The notes under the pieces: generated by a model
What the model was told of the DNA's origin: nothing
The model's database searches: none
The model's input: the letters and a program-made list of their open reading frames with translations, nothing else
Made by a program: the position numbers and the translations under genes
Shown here: positions 16,973 to 27,703 of the stretch, piece after piece
Layout of the letters: the number at the start of each line of letters is the position of its first letter
How positions within the stretch are numbered: position 1 is the stretch's first letter
DNA from: Silicimonas sp.
Lineage (GTDB): Bacteria; Pseudomonadota; Alphaproteobacteria; Rhodobacterales; Rhodobacteraceae
Length of the DNA stretch: 34,145 bases
Assembly (NCBI GenBank): GCA_022824525.1
Contig: JAJDZT010000141.1
Span: 1 to 34,145 of the forward strand
Direction: 5' to 3'

Positions 16973-17007
16973 GGCGACGCCTCCAAACCGGGGCGTCGCC
17001 TTCTTTT
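16973..17007 (+). terminator. Rho-independent terminator after the barrel-like protein
   Basis: GGCGACGCC (16973-16981) pairs perfectly with GGCGTCGCC (16992-17000), with a 10-base loop, followed by TTCTTTTT. It lies 26 bases after the stop codon at 16947. Confidence 0.88.
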
Positions 17008-17127
17008 TGCCGTATTTCTTAAGGGTTTTTTACGATTTCGCCTGACAATCGACAATTTTATCAAGTTTTGTTCTCGCCAAGAGGCCCAAATACTTTTCGA
17101 AACATCCGTTGTCCCGGAACGCATTGC

Positions 17128-17616
17128 ATGACGCTCAGTTTCAAATGGATCACACCAACCAACTTGACCCGGCTTCTGGTCATTTCCTACTTCATCGCCG
17201 TCTCATTGAAACTGATTGACGGGAACAGCACCCTTCAAATGCTTAACCCTGTGTTGCCACCCCCTGTCGCCGAACGTTTGATGCAGGGGCTCGTGCTCAC
17301 GCTCGCGGCCCTCATCCTCACCGGTCTGGCCCGTCGCACCGCAGCCCTGGTGCTGTCCCTTGTGGTGTTCTTTGCCAGCTATGCCGCACTCTACAACGGC
17401 GGCGATATCAGCGCGTTCTGGCGTGATCTCGCGCTTGTCGGCGCGCTTCTCATGACGGCGAACTTCCGGTCGCCCGAGGACCGGGATGTTGACTGGTCCC
17501 GCTCGACAGACGACGTGCAAAACGCAGCGGCCGCATCGAAGGACTATCAAGCTCCGGTCGACCCGCTAGACGACAGCGCCTTCCGTGATGATTTCGACAT
17601 GGCGAGATCAGGCTGA
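17128..17616 (+). CDS. Small integral membrane protein, DoxX-like (weak)
   Basis: The 162-residue product has about four hydrophobic segments: TRLLVISYFIAVSLKLI, RLMQGLVLTLAALILTGLA, TAALVLSLVVFFASYAALY, and a shorter one near RDLALVGALLMTA. A soluble Asp/Ser-rich C-terminal tail of about 45 residues follows (DRDVDWSRSTDDVQ). The size and layout resemble DoxX-type membrane proteins, but I see no decisive motif. ATG 17128 is used; an in-frame ATG at 17068 would add 20 residues that look non-coding. The upstream 120 bases are AT-rich and may hold its promoter. It lies 39 bases before trmFO. Confidence 0.6.
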   Translation: MTLSFKWITPTNLTRLLVISYFIAVSLKLIDGNSTLQMLNPVLPPPVAERLMQGLVLTLAALILTGLARRTAALVLSLVVFFASYAALYNGGDISAFWRDLALVGALLMTANFRSPEDRDVDWSRSTDDVQNAAAASKDYQAPVDPLDDSAFRDDFDMARSG

Positions 17617-17655
17617 GCCTTTTCAAACCCGTCCGCTGAAGCTACATGCCGGGGC

Positions 17656-19011
17656 ATGAGCAAAACCCTTCACATCGTCGGCGGCGGCCTCGCAGGATCA
17701 GAAGCAGCCTGGCAGGCCGCCGAACTTGGCATCGATGTCGTCCTGCATGAGATGCGGCCCGAGGTCGAAACCTTCGCCCACAAGACCGGTCAGTTGGCCG
17801 AGATGGTTTGCTCGAATTCCTTCCGCTCGGATGATGACGAACAGAACGCCGTCGGACTTCTGCATTGGGAGATGCGGCAGGCCAATGGACTGGTCATGGA
17901 AATGGCCGATAGGCACCGCCTGCCCGCGGGCGGCGCGCTCGCCGTCGACCGGGACGCCTTCGCCGACGCCATAACGGAGCGCCTCGTCGACCACCCCCGG
18001 ATTCGTCTCGAATACGGGGAAATTCGCGCGATTCCCGACGATGGCCACTGGATCATCGCGACCGGGCCGCTCACCTCCGGCGCCCTTGCAGAAGCGATAC
18101 GTGCCGAGACGGGACAGGACAGTCTCGCCTTCTTCGACGCCATCGCCCCCATCGTCTATGCCGACAGCATCGACATGGGCACGGCCTGGGCGCAATCACG
18201 CTATGACAAGGGCGAAACGGAAGAAGACCGTACCGCCTACATCAATTGCCCGATGAACCGCGACCAGTACGAAGGCTTCATCGACGCCCTGATCGACGCC
18301 GACAAGACCGAGTTCAAGGAAGGCGAAACGGTGGGCTACTTTGACGGCTGCCTGCCGATCGAAGTCATGGCCGAACGTGGACGGGAGACCCTGCGTCACG
18401 GGCCGATGAAACCCGTTGGCCTGACCAATCCGCATTCTCCCGACGAAAAGCCCCACGCCGTCGTCCAACTTCGGCGCGACAACAAGCTTGGCACACTTCT
18501 GAACATCGTCGGCTTCCAGACCAAGATGAAATACGGCGCACAGACCGAGGTTTTCCGACGCATACCGGGCCTTGAGAATGCCAGCTTTGCACGCCTTGGC
18601 GGCATCCATCGTAACACGTTCCTCAACAGCCCGACGCTCCTTGACGAGCAGATGCGGCTCAAGTCGCGCCCGCATATCCGCTTTGCCGGGCAGATCACCG
18701 GCGTCGAAGGCTATGTGGAAAGCGCGTCCATGGGCCTCCTTGCCGCGCGACTCGCCGTCACCGAGATGACCGGCCGCACCCTCCCCCCGGTTCCGCCAAC
18801 CACGGCAATTGGCGCGCTTGTCACCCACATTACCGGCGGAGCGGAGGCCAAGACCTTCCAGCCCATGAACGTCAATTTCGGCCTCTTCCCTCCTGTCGAC
18901 GCCAAGGGCGGTCGCAGGGGGCGCCGCGATCGCTACAAAGCTTATACCGACCGCGCCAAGGCAGACTGGTCGGAATGGCTCGCCACAACAGTAAGTCGCG
19001 AACCGGCCTGA
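17656..19011 (+). CDS. trmFO: Methylenetetrahydrofolate-tRNA-(uracil-5-)-methyltransferase TrmFO
   Basis: TrmFO makes 5-methyluridine at position 54 of the tRNA T-loop, using methylenetetrahydrofolate and FADH2. The 451-residue protein begins with the FAD motif [20 protein letters not shown] and HEMRP. It continues with [17 protein letters not shown] (Cys52) and a conserved [12 protein letters not shown] with Cys198, the family's proposed nucleophile position. The C-terminal part has the second flavin region, [19 protein letters not shown], and [13 protein letters not shown]. The length is typical. No Shine-Dalgarno sequence is evident before ATG 17656. Confidence 0.97.
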   Translation: MSKTLHIVGGGLAGSEAAWQAAELGIDVVLHEMRPEVETFAHKTGQLAEMVCSNSFRSDDDEQNAVGLLHWEMRQANGLVMEMADRHRLPAGGALAVDRDAFADAITERLVDHPRIRLEYGEIRAIPDDGHWIIATGPLTSGALAEAIRAETGQDSLAFFDAIAPIVYADSIDMGTAWAQSRYDKGETEEDRTAYINCPMNRDQYEGFIDALIDADKTEFKEGETVGYFDGCLPIEVMAERGRETLRHGPMKPVGLTNPHSPDEKPHAVVQLRRDNKLGTLLNIVGFQTKMKYGAQTEVFRRIPGLENASFARLGGIHRNTFLNSPTLLDEQMRLKSRPHIRFAGQITGVEGYVESASMGLLAARLAVTEMTGRTLPPVPPTTAIGALVTHITGGAEAKTFQPMNVNFGLFPPVDAKGGRRGRRDRYKAYTDRAKADWSEWLATTVSREPA

Positions 19012-19080
19012 GCTTCATCTCTTCACAAATACGCAATTCCACCATCGACGCCAAACTGTCCTTCGTCATAGGCTAGTCGC

Positions 19081-19695
19081 ATGTCAGACGACCCCAAGAC
19101 CCAGCTCTGGACCCGACACACGGTCGAGGAAACCCGGAAGATCTATGCCGACTGGGCCGACAGCTACGACAAGGATGTCGCCGAGTGGGGCTACGCGACC
19201 CCCGGACGCATCGCGATGGCGCTTCGCCAATGCGGGGCCAATGTGAACAAGGCCGTGCTCGATTACGGCTGCGGCACCGGGCTATGTGGCCTTGCGCTGA
19301 AATCCGTCGGGTTCGACATCATCGACGGCACTGATATATCAGCCGAGATGCTGGCCAAGGCCGAAGACCGGGACGTCTTTCGCGCCCTTTGGAAGGGTGA
19401 ACCCGGCTCGCTCGGCCATATCGGCCCCGGCGACTACTCTGCCGTCGCGGCATGCGGCGTTGTCAGCCTCGGCGCTGCTCCGCCGGAAACGCTCGACCTC
19501 TTGGTCAGTGCCATGGCGCCTGGCAATCTCCTCGCCTTTTCGTTCAATGAAGCCACGATGGCCGATCGCGGCTACACAGATCGGCTCGACGTGATCACGC
19601 TTGCGCCCGATATCGAAGTCGCCTTCGAACAGGACGGCCCCCACCTGCCCGCCAAGAACATGACGTCGACCGTCTACGTCCTCCGCCGCACGTGA
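19081..19695 (+). CDS. Class I SAM-dependent methyltransferase
   Basis: This 204-residue soluble protein has the Rossmann-like methyltransferase fold. Motif I is VLDYGCGTGLCGLAL (about 60-74), followed by DGTDISAEMLAKA, which carries the acidic residue that binds the SAM ribose. An N-terminal helix ETRKIYADWADSYDKDV resembles the small methyltransferases grouped with the WBSCR27-like family. The substrate is unknown. Its stop overlaps the GTG start of gluQ (GTGA), so the two are coupled. The palindrome CTGATATATCAG at 19331-19342 lies inside the coding frame and forces a rare ATA and a TCA codon. Confidence 0.9.
   Translation: MSDDPKTQLWTRHTVEETRKIYADWADSYDKDVAEWGYATPGRIAMALRQCGANVNKAVLDYGCGTGLCGLALKSVGFDIIDGTDISAEMLAKAEDRDVFRALWKGEPGSLGHIGPGDYSAVAACGVVSLGAAPPETLDLLVSAMAPGNLLAFSFNEATMADRGYTDRLDVITLAPDIEVAFEQDGPHLPAKNMTSTVYVLRRT
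19331..19342. repeat. Third copy of the CTGATATATCAG palindrome, inside the methyltransferase gene
   Basis: This is a perfect match to the 12-base palindrome at 10114-10125, but within coding sequence. It contributes codons for Thr-Asp-Ile-Ser at a conserved methyltransferase position, so the coding constraint may explain part of it; the rare ATA codon is not required by the protein. Confidence 0.45.
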
Positions 19696-20540
19696 CCTTC
19701 CGCACCCGCTTCGCACCGTCTCCCACCGGCCCCCTGCATCTCGGCCATGCCTATTCGGCGATGCTGGCGCATGACATGGCGAAGGAGCACGACGGCACAT
19801 TCATCCTGCGCATGGACGATATCGACCGAGAGCGCTCGAAAGCGGAATGGGAAGCGCTCGCTTATGAAGACTTGGCCTGGCTTGGGCTCACCTGGCCAAA
19901 ACCCGTATTGCGTCAATCCCGATCCGCGGACCGCTTTGCAGAGGCACTCCAAACGCTTGAAAAAAAGGGCGTTCTCTATCCCTGCTCCTGTTCACGGGCA
20001 GATGTCGCGAATGCCGCCAGCGCGCCGCAGGAAGGCATCCCCACACACGGGCCGGACGGCCGCATCTATCCCGGCACCTGCCGGGGTCGCCCCATGGCCT
20101 CCCGCCTACCCGGCGACGCCCTGCGGCTAGACATGGCCCGCGCCATGGACGCATTCGCACATACCCTGCGCTTCGAAGAAACCGGAGAAAAGCACTTTGG
20201 ACAGCACGTTCTTGACCGTGACAACATGGTTGCGACCATTGGCGACCCTATCGTCTCCCGCAAGAACGGCGGCATCGCCTATCACCTTGCCGTTGTGGTT
20301 GACGATCACGGACAAAACATCACCCATGTGGTACGCGGCACCGATCTGTTCGACGCAACGTGCATCCACGTCCTGCTTCAGAAACTCCTGAACCTCCCAA
20401 CACCCACCTACCACCACCACAAACTGATCCGCGACGAGACCGGCAAGCGGCTGGCCAAGCGCGACGATGCGCGGGCGATCCGCGCATACCGCGAAGACGG
20501 CGCATCGCCGGAAGACATCCGCCGCATGGTTGGCCTCTAG
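19692..20540 (+). CDS. gluQ: Glutamyl-Q tRNA(Asp) synthetase GluQ-RS
   Basis: GluQ-RS is a shortened glutamyl-tRNA synthetase paralogue. It activates glutamate without tRNA and attaches it to queuosine in the anticodon of tRNA-Asp. The 282-residue length, without an anticodon-binding domain, is diagnostic. The HIGH-type motif is APSPTGPLHLGHAYS. The zinc site is PCSCSRAD (Cys98, Cys100) with Tyr126 and Cys130 in RIYPGTCRG. The KMSKS-like loop is GKRLAKRDDA. The GTG start at 19692 overlaps the preceding methyltransferase stop. It converges on hisI over 23 bases. Confidence 0.96.
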   Translation: MTFRTRFAPSPTGPLHLGHAYSAMLAHDMAKEHDGTFILRMDDIDRERSKAEWEALAYEDLAWLGLTWPKPVLRQSRSADRFAEALQTLEKKGVLYPCSCSRADVANAASAPQEGIPTHGPDGRIYPGTCRGRPMASRLPGDALRLDMARAMDAFAHTLRFEETGEKHFGQHVLDRDNMVATIGDPIVSRKNGGIAYHLAVVVDDHGQNITHVVRGTDLFDATCIHVLLQKLLNLPTPTYHHHKLIRDETGKRLAKRDDARAIRAYREDGASPEDIRRMVGL

Positions 20541-20549
20541 TTATCCACA
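20541..20549 (+). promoter_or_regulatory. Consensus DnaA box between gluQ and hisI
   Basis: TTATCCACA directly follows the gluQ stop codon and matches the strong (R1-type) DnaA box exactly. A single 9-base match is expected by chance about once in four windows of this size, and no second box or origin-like context is seen. A role is therefore unproven. Confidence 0.3.
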
Positions 20550-20563
20550 GGAATTTCGCCTGT

Positions 20564-20923
20564 TCAGTCAAGAATTGGGGATAAGATCTCCACCTCTTCC
20601 CCCTCCCGCACGGCCGTAAAGAAACACGAGCGTCGGTTGGTATGACACGCCGCCCCCGTCTGCTCGACAATCAGCAAAAGCGTGTCCCGATCGCAATCCA
20701 CGCGCATCTCGATCAGCCTTTGCACGTGACCTGACGTCTCGCCCTTCACCCAGAATGCCGCCCGCGACCGCGACCAATAGGTCACGCGGCCTGTTTCCAA
20801 CGTCTTCGCCACGGCGTCCGCATTCATCCAGGCCATCATCAGCACATCGCCCGTCTCATCCTGCGCAATCGCCGGAATCAGGCCCTGATCGTTGTACTTG
20901 AGGGTTGCAGGATCGAAACCCAT
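20564..20923 (-). CDS. hisI: Phosphoribosyl-AMP cyclohydrolase
   Basis: HisI hydrolyses phosphoribosyl-AMP to the ProFAR precursor, the third step of histidine synthesis. The 119-residue protein is the mono-functional form, without the HisE pyrophosphohydrolase domain. Metal ligands are visible: Asp76, Cys77, Asp78 and Asp80 in [11 protein letters not shown], and Cys93, His94 and Cys100 in [11 protein letters not shown]. Other signatures are [13 protein letters not shown] and [15 protein letters not shown]. An AAGGA sequence precedes ATG 20923. It stands alone on the minus strand between plus-strand genes, so it has its own promoter. Confidence 0.97.
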   Translation of the reverse strand: MGFDPATLKYNDQGLIPAIAQDETGDVLMMAWMNADAVAKTLETGRVTYWSRSRAAFWVKGETSGHVQRLIEMRVDCDRDTLLLIVEQTGAACHTNRRSCFFTAVREGEEVEILSPILD

Positions 20924-20989
20924 GCGCCAATCCTTTCATATACCGGAGCGCGCCCTAGATAGGGGGGACCGGAGTGGAAGGAAAGGCAT

Positions 20990-21436
20990 ATGGCCGAAAC
21001 CGATCTGAAGAAGCTTTATGCAGGCCGCATCCTCGAACTGGCGGCAGATATCCCGTTGTCGGAACGCCTTGAAGCGGCAGACGCCACGGTCAAGAAACGC
21101 TCACCGCTCTGCGGGTCCACCGTAACCGTCGACCTCGAACTCTCGGATGGCCGCATTTCTGCGTTTGGACAGGATGTCAAAGCCTGCGCGCTCGGACAGG
21201 CCGCCGCGTCCGTTCTTGGCGCCGTTGCCGTGGGCCGCACCCTGGAAGAGATCGAGACCGCCCGCGACCAGCTCCGCGCCATGCTGAAGGACGACGGCCC
21301 CGTCCCGGATGCACCCTTTGACGATTATGCCGTTCTCGAACCCGCACGCGATTTCAAGAACCGTCATGCCTCCATCCTACTCGCCATCGAGGCCACCGCC
21401 GAAGCGATGGAAAAGGCAAAAGCACAAGCCGCCTGA
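20990..21436 (+). CDS. NifU/IscU-like iron-sulfur cluster assembly scaffold protein
   Basis: This 148-residue protein has the IscU-type scaffold fold. The first cysteine is Cys41 in RSPLCGSTVTVDLE and the second is Cys66 in VKACALGQAAAS. The third IscU cysteine is replaced: the matching motif reads NRHASILLAIEA, with Ala127 where IscU has Cys. The usual Asp next to the first cysteine is also Ser. It is therefore probably a carrier or an accessory scaffold rather than a classical IscU. The variant appears in relatives as far as I recall. It diverges from hisI across 66 bases; ATG 20990 is preceded by GGAAAGG. Confidence 0.88.
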   Translation: MAETDLKKLYAGRILELAADIPLSERLEAADATVKKRSPLCGSTVTVDLELSDGRISAFGQDVKACALGQAAASVLGAVAVGRTLEEIETARDQLRAMLKDDGPVPDAPFDDYAVLEPARDFKNRHASILLAIEATAEAMEKAKAQAA

Positions 21437-21445
21437 ACTTCTTCT

Positions 21446-21491
21446 TGGTGAAAATATCCCGGAGGGGTCCGGGGAGGCAGAGCCTCCCCGG
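21446..21491. repeat. Roseobacter-type GC hairpin repeat after the scaffold gene
   Basis: The segment starts with GGTGAAAATATCCCGGAGG and continues into a perfect stem, CCGGGGAGGC (21469-21478) and GCCTCCCCGG (21482-21491), with a 3-base loop AGA. Sequences of this form (an AAAATA(T)CCCGG block plus a G/C hairpin carrying AGAG) recur after genes in many Rhodobacteraceae genomes, to my knowledge. No T-run follows, so it is not a standard terminator. It begins about 10 bases after the stop at 21436. Confidence 0.6.
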
Positions 21492-21521
21492 CTGGTCGAC
21501 GCGCGGCACGCGCGGCGAAAC

Positions 21522-21558
21522 AAAAAAAGCCGCCGCTCACCCGGACAAGGGCGGCGGC
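21522..21558 (-). terminator. Rho-independent terminator for the minus-strand transcript from the recG side
   Basis: On the minus strand GCCGCCGC (21558-21551) pairs with GCGGCGGC (21536-21529), followed by seven T residues (21528-21522). It lies 130 bases beyond the stop of the 39-codon minus-strand ORF at 21689. It marks the end of a minus-strand transcript that reaches well past recG. Confidence 0.85.
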
Positions 21559-21688
21559 GGTCAGTGGCGTATCTGGCAGATCACCGGTCCTGGCTCCGGG
21601 ACAGGGAGCACGAGGGACAGATCGAAGCATCAGGCAGGCGATGCGTTGGACCGGCTTTCCAGACCGCAGGCAGTAAAAGCGTGAAGCG

Positions 21689-21808
21689 TCAGAAGAAGCT
21701 CGGAAGCGACAACCCTGTGAAGAAAATCACCACAAGCGCGGCCACCCCGGCAAAATCAGCGGGCAAAGTGGCGGCATTGCGCGAAAAGGTCTCTCTCAGG
21801 TCCTGCAT
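21689..21808 (-). CDS. 39-residue single-transmembrane small protein
   Basis: This ORF is too short for standard calling. It starts at ATG 21808 with a perfect AAGGAG (21822-21817) 8 bases upstream. The N-terminal 20 residues are amphipathic and charged (MQDLRETFSRNAATLPADF). The next 19 are hydrophobic (GVAALVVIFFTGLSLPSFF, about residues 21-39), enough for one membrane helix, and there is no cleavable signal. Upstream (about 90 bases) lies an array of GAAC repeats with one LexA-type spacing, and downstream a clean terminator. The layout resembles Caulobacter SidA, a 29-residue SOS-induced membrane protein that blocks cell division. I do not claim homology. Other readings are a small regulator of another membrane complex, or an untranslated RNA. 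Confidence 0.6.
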   Translation of the reverse strand: MQDLRETFSRNAATLPADFAGVAALVVIFFTGLSLPSFF

Positions 21809-21898
21809 CTCAATATCTCCTTCTTGGCGAGGATCAGGTCAGCCGGGCGGGGCTGCATCTGTTGCTGAATTGTTCTCAAATTCGGATCGGCTTGTAAA

Positions 21899-21933
21899 GA
21901 ACTTTTTAAGAACATTCGTGAACAAAAAAGAAC
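21899..21933 (-). promoter_or_regulatory. Array of four GTTC repeats, including a GTTC-N7-GTTC LexA-type box
   Basis: Read on the plus strand, GAAC occurs at 21899, 21910, 21920 and 21930, that is every 10-11 bases on one face of the helix. The pair 21899/21910 has exactly seven bases between the repeats. On the minus strand this gives GTTC-TTAAAAA-GTTC, the direct-repeat form of the alphaproteobacterial LexA box (GTTC-N7-GTTC). The other two spacings are six. The array starts 8 bases after the recG stop and precedes the 39-residue ORF. A -35-like TTTACA touches its downstream edge. Confidence 0.55.
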
Positions 21934-21941
21934 AACCGCAG

Positions 21942-26179
<4,238 letters not shown>

Positions 26180-26488
26180 TCAGCGCCCCAATTTTTACCC
26201 ATTATGGATAGGGGGGCATCACGGTGGCGTCCAGAGCGCTAAGGTCGGTTGTCGGCCAAGTTGCGGCTTCCGATCAGGCCGGTTTCGGGACATTCATTGC
26301 GCGAAAGGCACCAGCGGGACCAAAGGGCCTTGCGGCTGGTCCGTGACATCGAAGCGTGCGACCGAGGCCTTCCAAACCGAAGGCCCCTCACACCATTCAT
26401 GGGGACATTTCCTGATTGAACTCGTCCGATGCGTTTTCACCATGCGCCCAAGCGAGGGGCGCTTTCCCTTGGTTATGAAAGGCGGAGT
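26180..26488. other. 309-base stretch without a supported gene between ligA and ctrA
   Basis: Both flanking genes read on the minus strand. A CATAAT -10-like element lies near the ligA start, without a convincing -35. A hairpin GGCCTTC-CAAACC-GAAGGCC (26366-26385) could attenuate or end ctrA transcripts, but no T-run follows on either strand. A 40-codon plus-strand frame from GTG 26224 to 26346 is open but has no proper ribosome site. Confidence 0.4.
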
Positions 26489-27205
26489 TCAGGCGCTCGC
26501 GCGCACCGGCCCATCCGACAAGGCAAGCGGTTCCGGGTCGCGGAGCACGTAGCCGCGCCCCCAGACAGTTTCGATATAGTTGTCGCCATCGGTCGCCACC
26601 GAGAGTTTCTTTCGCAGCTTGCAGATGAAAACATCGATAATCTTGAGTTCGGGTTCGTCCATGCCACCGTAAAGGTGGTTCAAGAACATCTCCTTCGTCA
26701 GTGTCGTGCCCTTTCTGAGCGAGAGTAGCTCGAGCATCTGGTATTCCTTGCCCGTCAGGTGCACGGTCTTGCCTTCCACTTCGACCGTTTTCGCGTCGAG
26801 GTTGACCGACACCTTGCCTGTATTGATGACCGATTGCGCATGTCCCTTGGAGCGTCGGATGATCGCGTGGATACGCGCCACGAGTTCTTCCCGGTGGAAC
26901 GGCTTGGTCAGGTAGTCATCAGCTCCGAATCCGAAGCCCTTGATCTTGCTTTCGGTGTCATCAGACCCCGTCAGAATGAGAATTGGTGTTTCGACGCGCG
27001 CCAGGCGAAGTTGCCGCAGCACTTCGTGACCATCCATGTCCGGAAGATCCAGATCCAGCAGGATGAGGTCGTAATCATAGAGCTTGGCCAGATCGATCCC
27101 TTCTTCACCAAGGTCTGTCGCATAGACGTTCAGGTTGGCATGGGTCAGCATCAATTCGATGCTGCGGGAAGTTGTTGGATCGTCTTCAACCAAGAGCACG
27201 CGCAT
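26489..27205 (-). CDS. ctrA: Cell-cycle / motility response regulator CtrA
   Basis: CtrA is the OmpR-type master regulator of alphaproteobacteria, phosphorylated through the CckA-ChpT relay. In Rhodobacterales it mainly controls flagella, chemotaxis and gene transfer agents rather than being essential. The 238-residue protein has a receiver domain with Asp8, Asp9, the phospho-acceptor Asp51 in [14 protein letters not shown] and Lys in [12 protein letters not shown]. The winged-helix effector has [19 protein letters not shown] and [12 protein letters not shown]. It ends in Ala-Ser-Ala rather than the terminal Ala-Ala that serves as the ClpXP signal in Caulobacter. GGAG lies about 7 bases before ATG 27205. 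sciP lies 93 bases upstream on the same strand, and a CtrA-type box sits between them. Confidence 0.97.
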   Translation of the reverse strand: MRVLLVEDDPTTSRSIELMLTHANLNVYATDLGEEGIDLAKLYDYDLILLDLDLPDMDGHEVLRQLRLARVETPILILTGSDDTESKIKGFGFGADDYLTKPFHREELVARIHAIIRRSKGHAQSVINTGKVSVNLDAKTVEVEGKTVHLTGKEYQMLELLSLRKGTTLTKEMFLNHLYGGMDEPELKIIDVFICKLRKKLSVATDGDNYIETVWGRGYVLRDPEPLALSDGPVRASA

Positions 27206-27258
27206 TTCACATCTCCGCAGTTTTTATCACTGGCTGCTTAATTGATGGACGGAATTAG

Positions 27259-27273
27259 TTAATTGCCGGTTAC
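27259..27273 (-). promoter_or_regulatory. CtrA-type box upstream of ctrA
   Basis: TTAA-TTGCCGG-TTAC on the plus strand (GTAA-CCGGCAA-TTAAC on the minus) matches TTAA-N7-TTAA at seven of eight defined positions, with the extra C after the second half-site. It lies 54 bases upstream of the ctrA start. A second TTAA occurs at 27238. Autoregulation of ctrA is known in Caulobacter; here it is inferred. Confidence 0.45.
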
Positions 27274-27298
27274 TAACTGTCGATCATATCAATACAAT

Positions 27299-27577
27299 CT
27301 AAGGTTGTCTATAACGCTGAATTGTTGTCGCTTTCAGAGCTACCTCCCCATGCTGCTCAACCGCAGCGTGCCAATTCTGCAATTCTTCGTCGGAAAGCTC
27401 GTAAACGTCGGTGGCTTCCTTCCAGGTAATCAACCCGTGCTTGATCGCCCGCACGACAGCCGCCTTACGGCTGGCAACCCATCGCCGCGTGTCCTGATCC
27501 GGAAGATCGGCGCGTGTCATCACCGTGCCATCTGGCAGCGTCACAGCGCGCGGTCCGTTGACCTTTTTCAAGTACAT
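27299..27577 (-). CDS. sciP: SciP, CtrA inhibitory protein (DUF1153)
   Basis: SciP binds CtrA, and DNA, to block CtrA-activated transcription in swarmer-type cells. The 92-residue protein is a small helix-turn-helix of the DUF1153 family. Family pieces are MYLKKVNGPRAVTLPDGTVM, LPDQDTRRWVASRKAAVV and GLITWKEATDVYELSDEEL. The second of these contains the Arg/Ser/Lys surface used for CtrA and DNA contact in Caulobacter. ATG 27577 gives the usual MYLKK start; an upstream in-frame frame to 27649 is not conserved-looking. It precedes ctrA on the same strand, so partner and inhibitor are neighbours and may share read-through. Confidence 0.92.
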   Translation of the reverse strand: MYLKKVNGPRAVTLPDGTVMTRADLPDQDTRRWVASRKAAVVRAIKHGLITWKEATDVYELSDEELQNWHAAVEQHGEVALKATTIQRYRQP

Positions 27578-27650
27578 GAGCCACAGGCCCTTCTTTAAGC
27601 AGCTGTAGCGGTTATCGCGCAGGAGACTTAATCGAGAGTGAAGGAACATC

Positions 27651-27678
27651 TTGTCCGTACGAGCAATTTTCCTATATT
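27651..27678 (+). promoter_or_regulatory. Predicted sigma-70-type promoter of mnmA
   Basis: TTGTCC (27651-27656), a 16-base spacer and TATATT (27673-27678) resemble the -35/-10 consensus. They lie 25 bases upstream of the mnmA start, leaving a short leader of about 20 bases. They sit in the divergent region between sciP and mnmA. Confidence 0.55.
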
Positions 27679-27703
27679 CCTCACGATTTTCCTGACCTGA
27701 AAA

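Noticed and set aside
21364..21630. 88-codon minus-strand frame across the scaffold gene end
   Set aside because: It runs through a strong minus-strand terminator and into the hairpin repeat, so it would not be transcribed as one gene.
26224..26346. 40-codon plus-strand frame in the ligA-ctrA gap
   Set aside because: GTG start without a properly spaced ribosome site, no promoter and no recognisable features.
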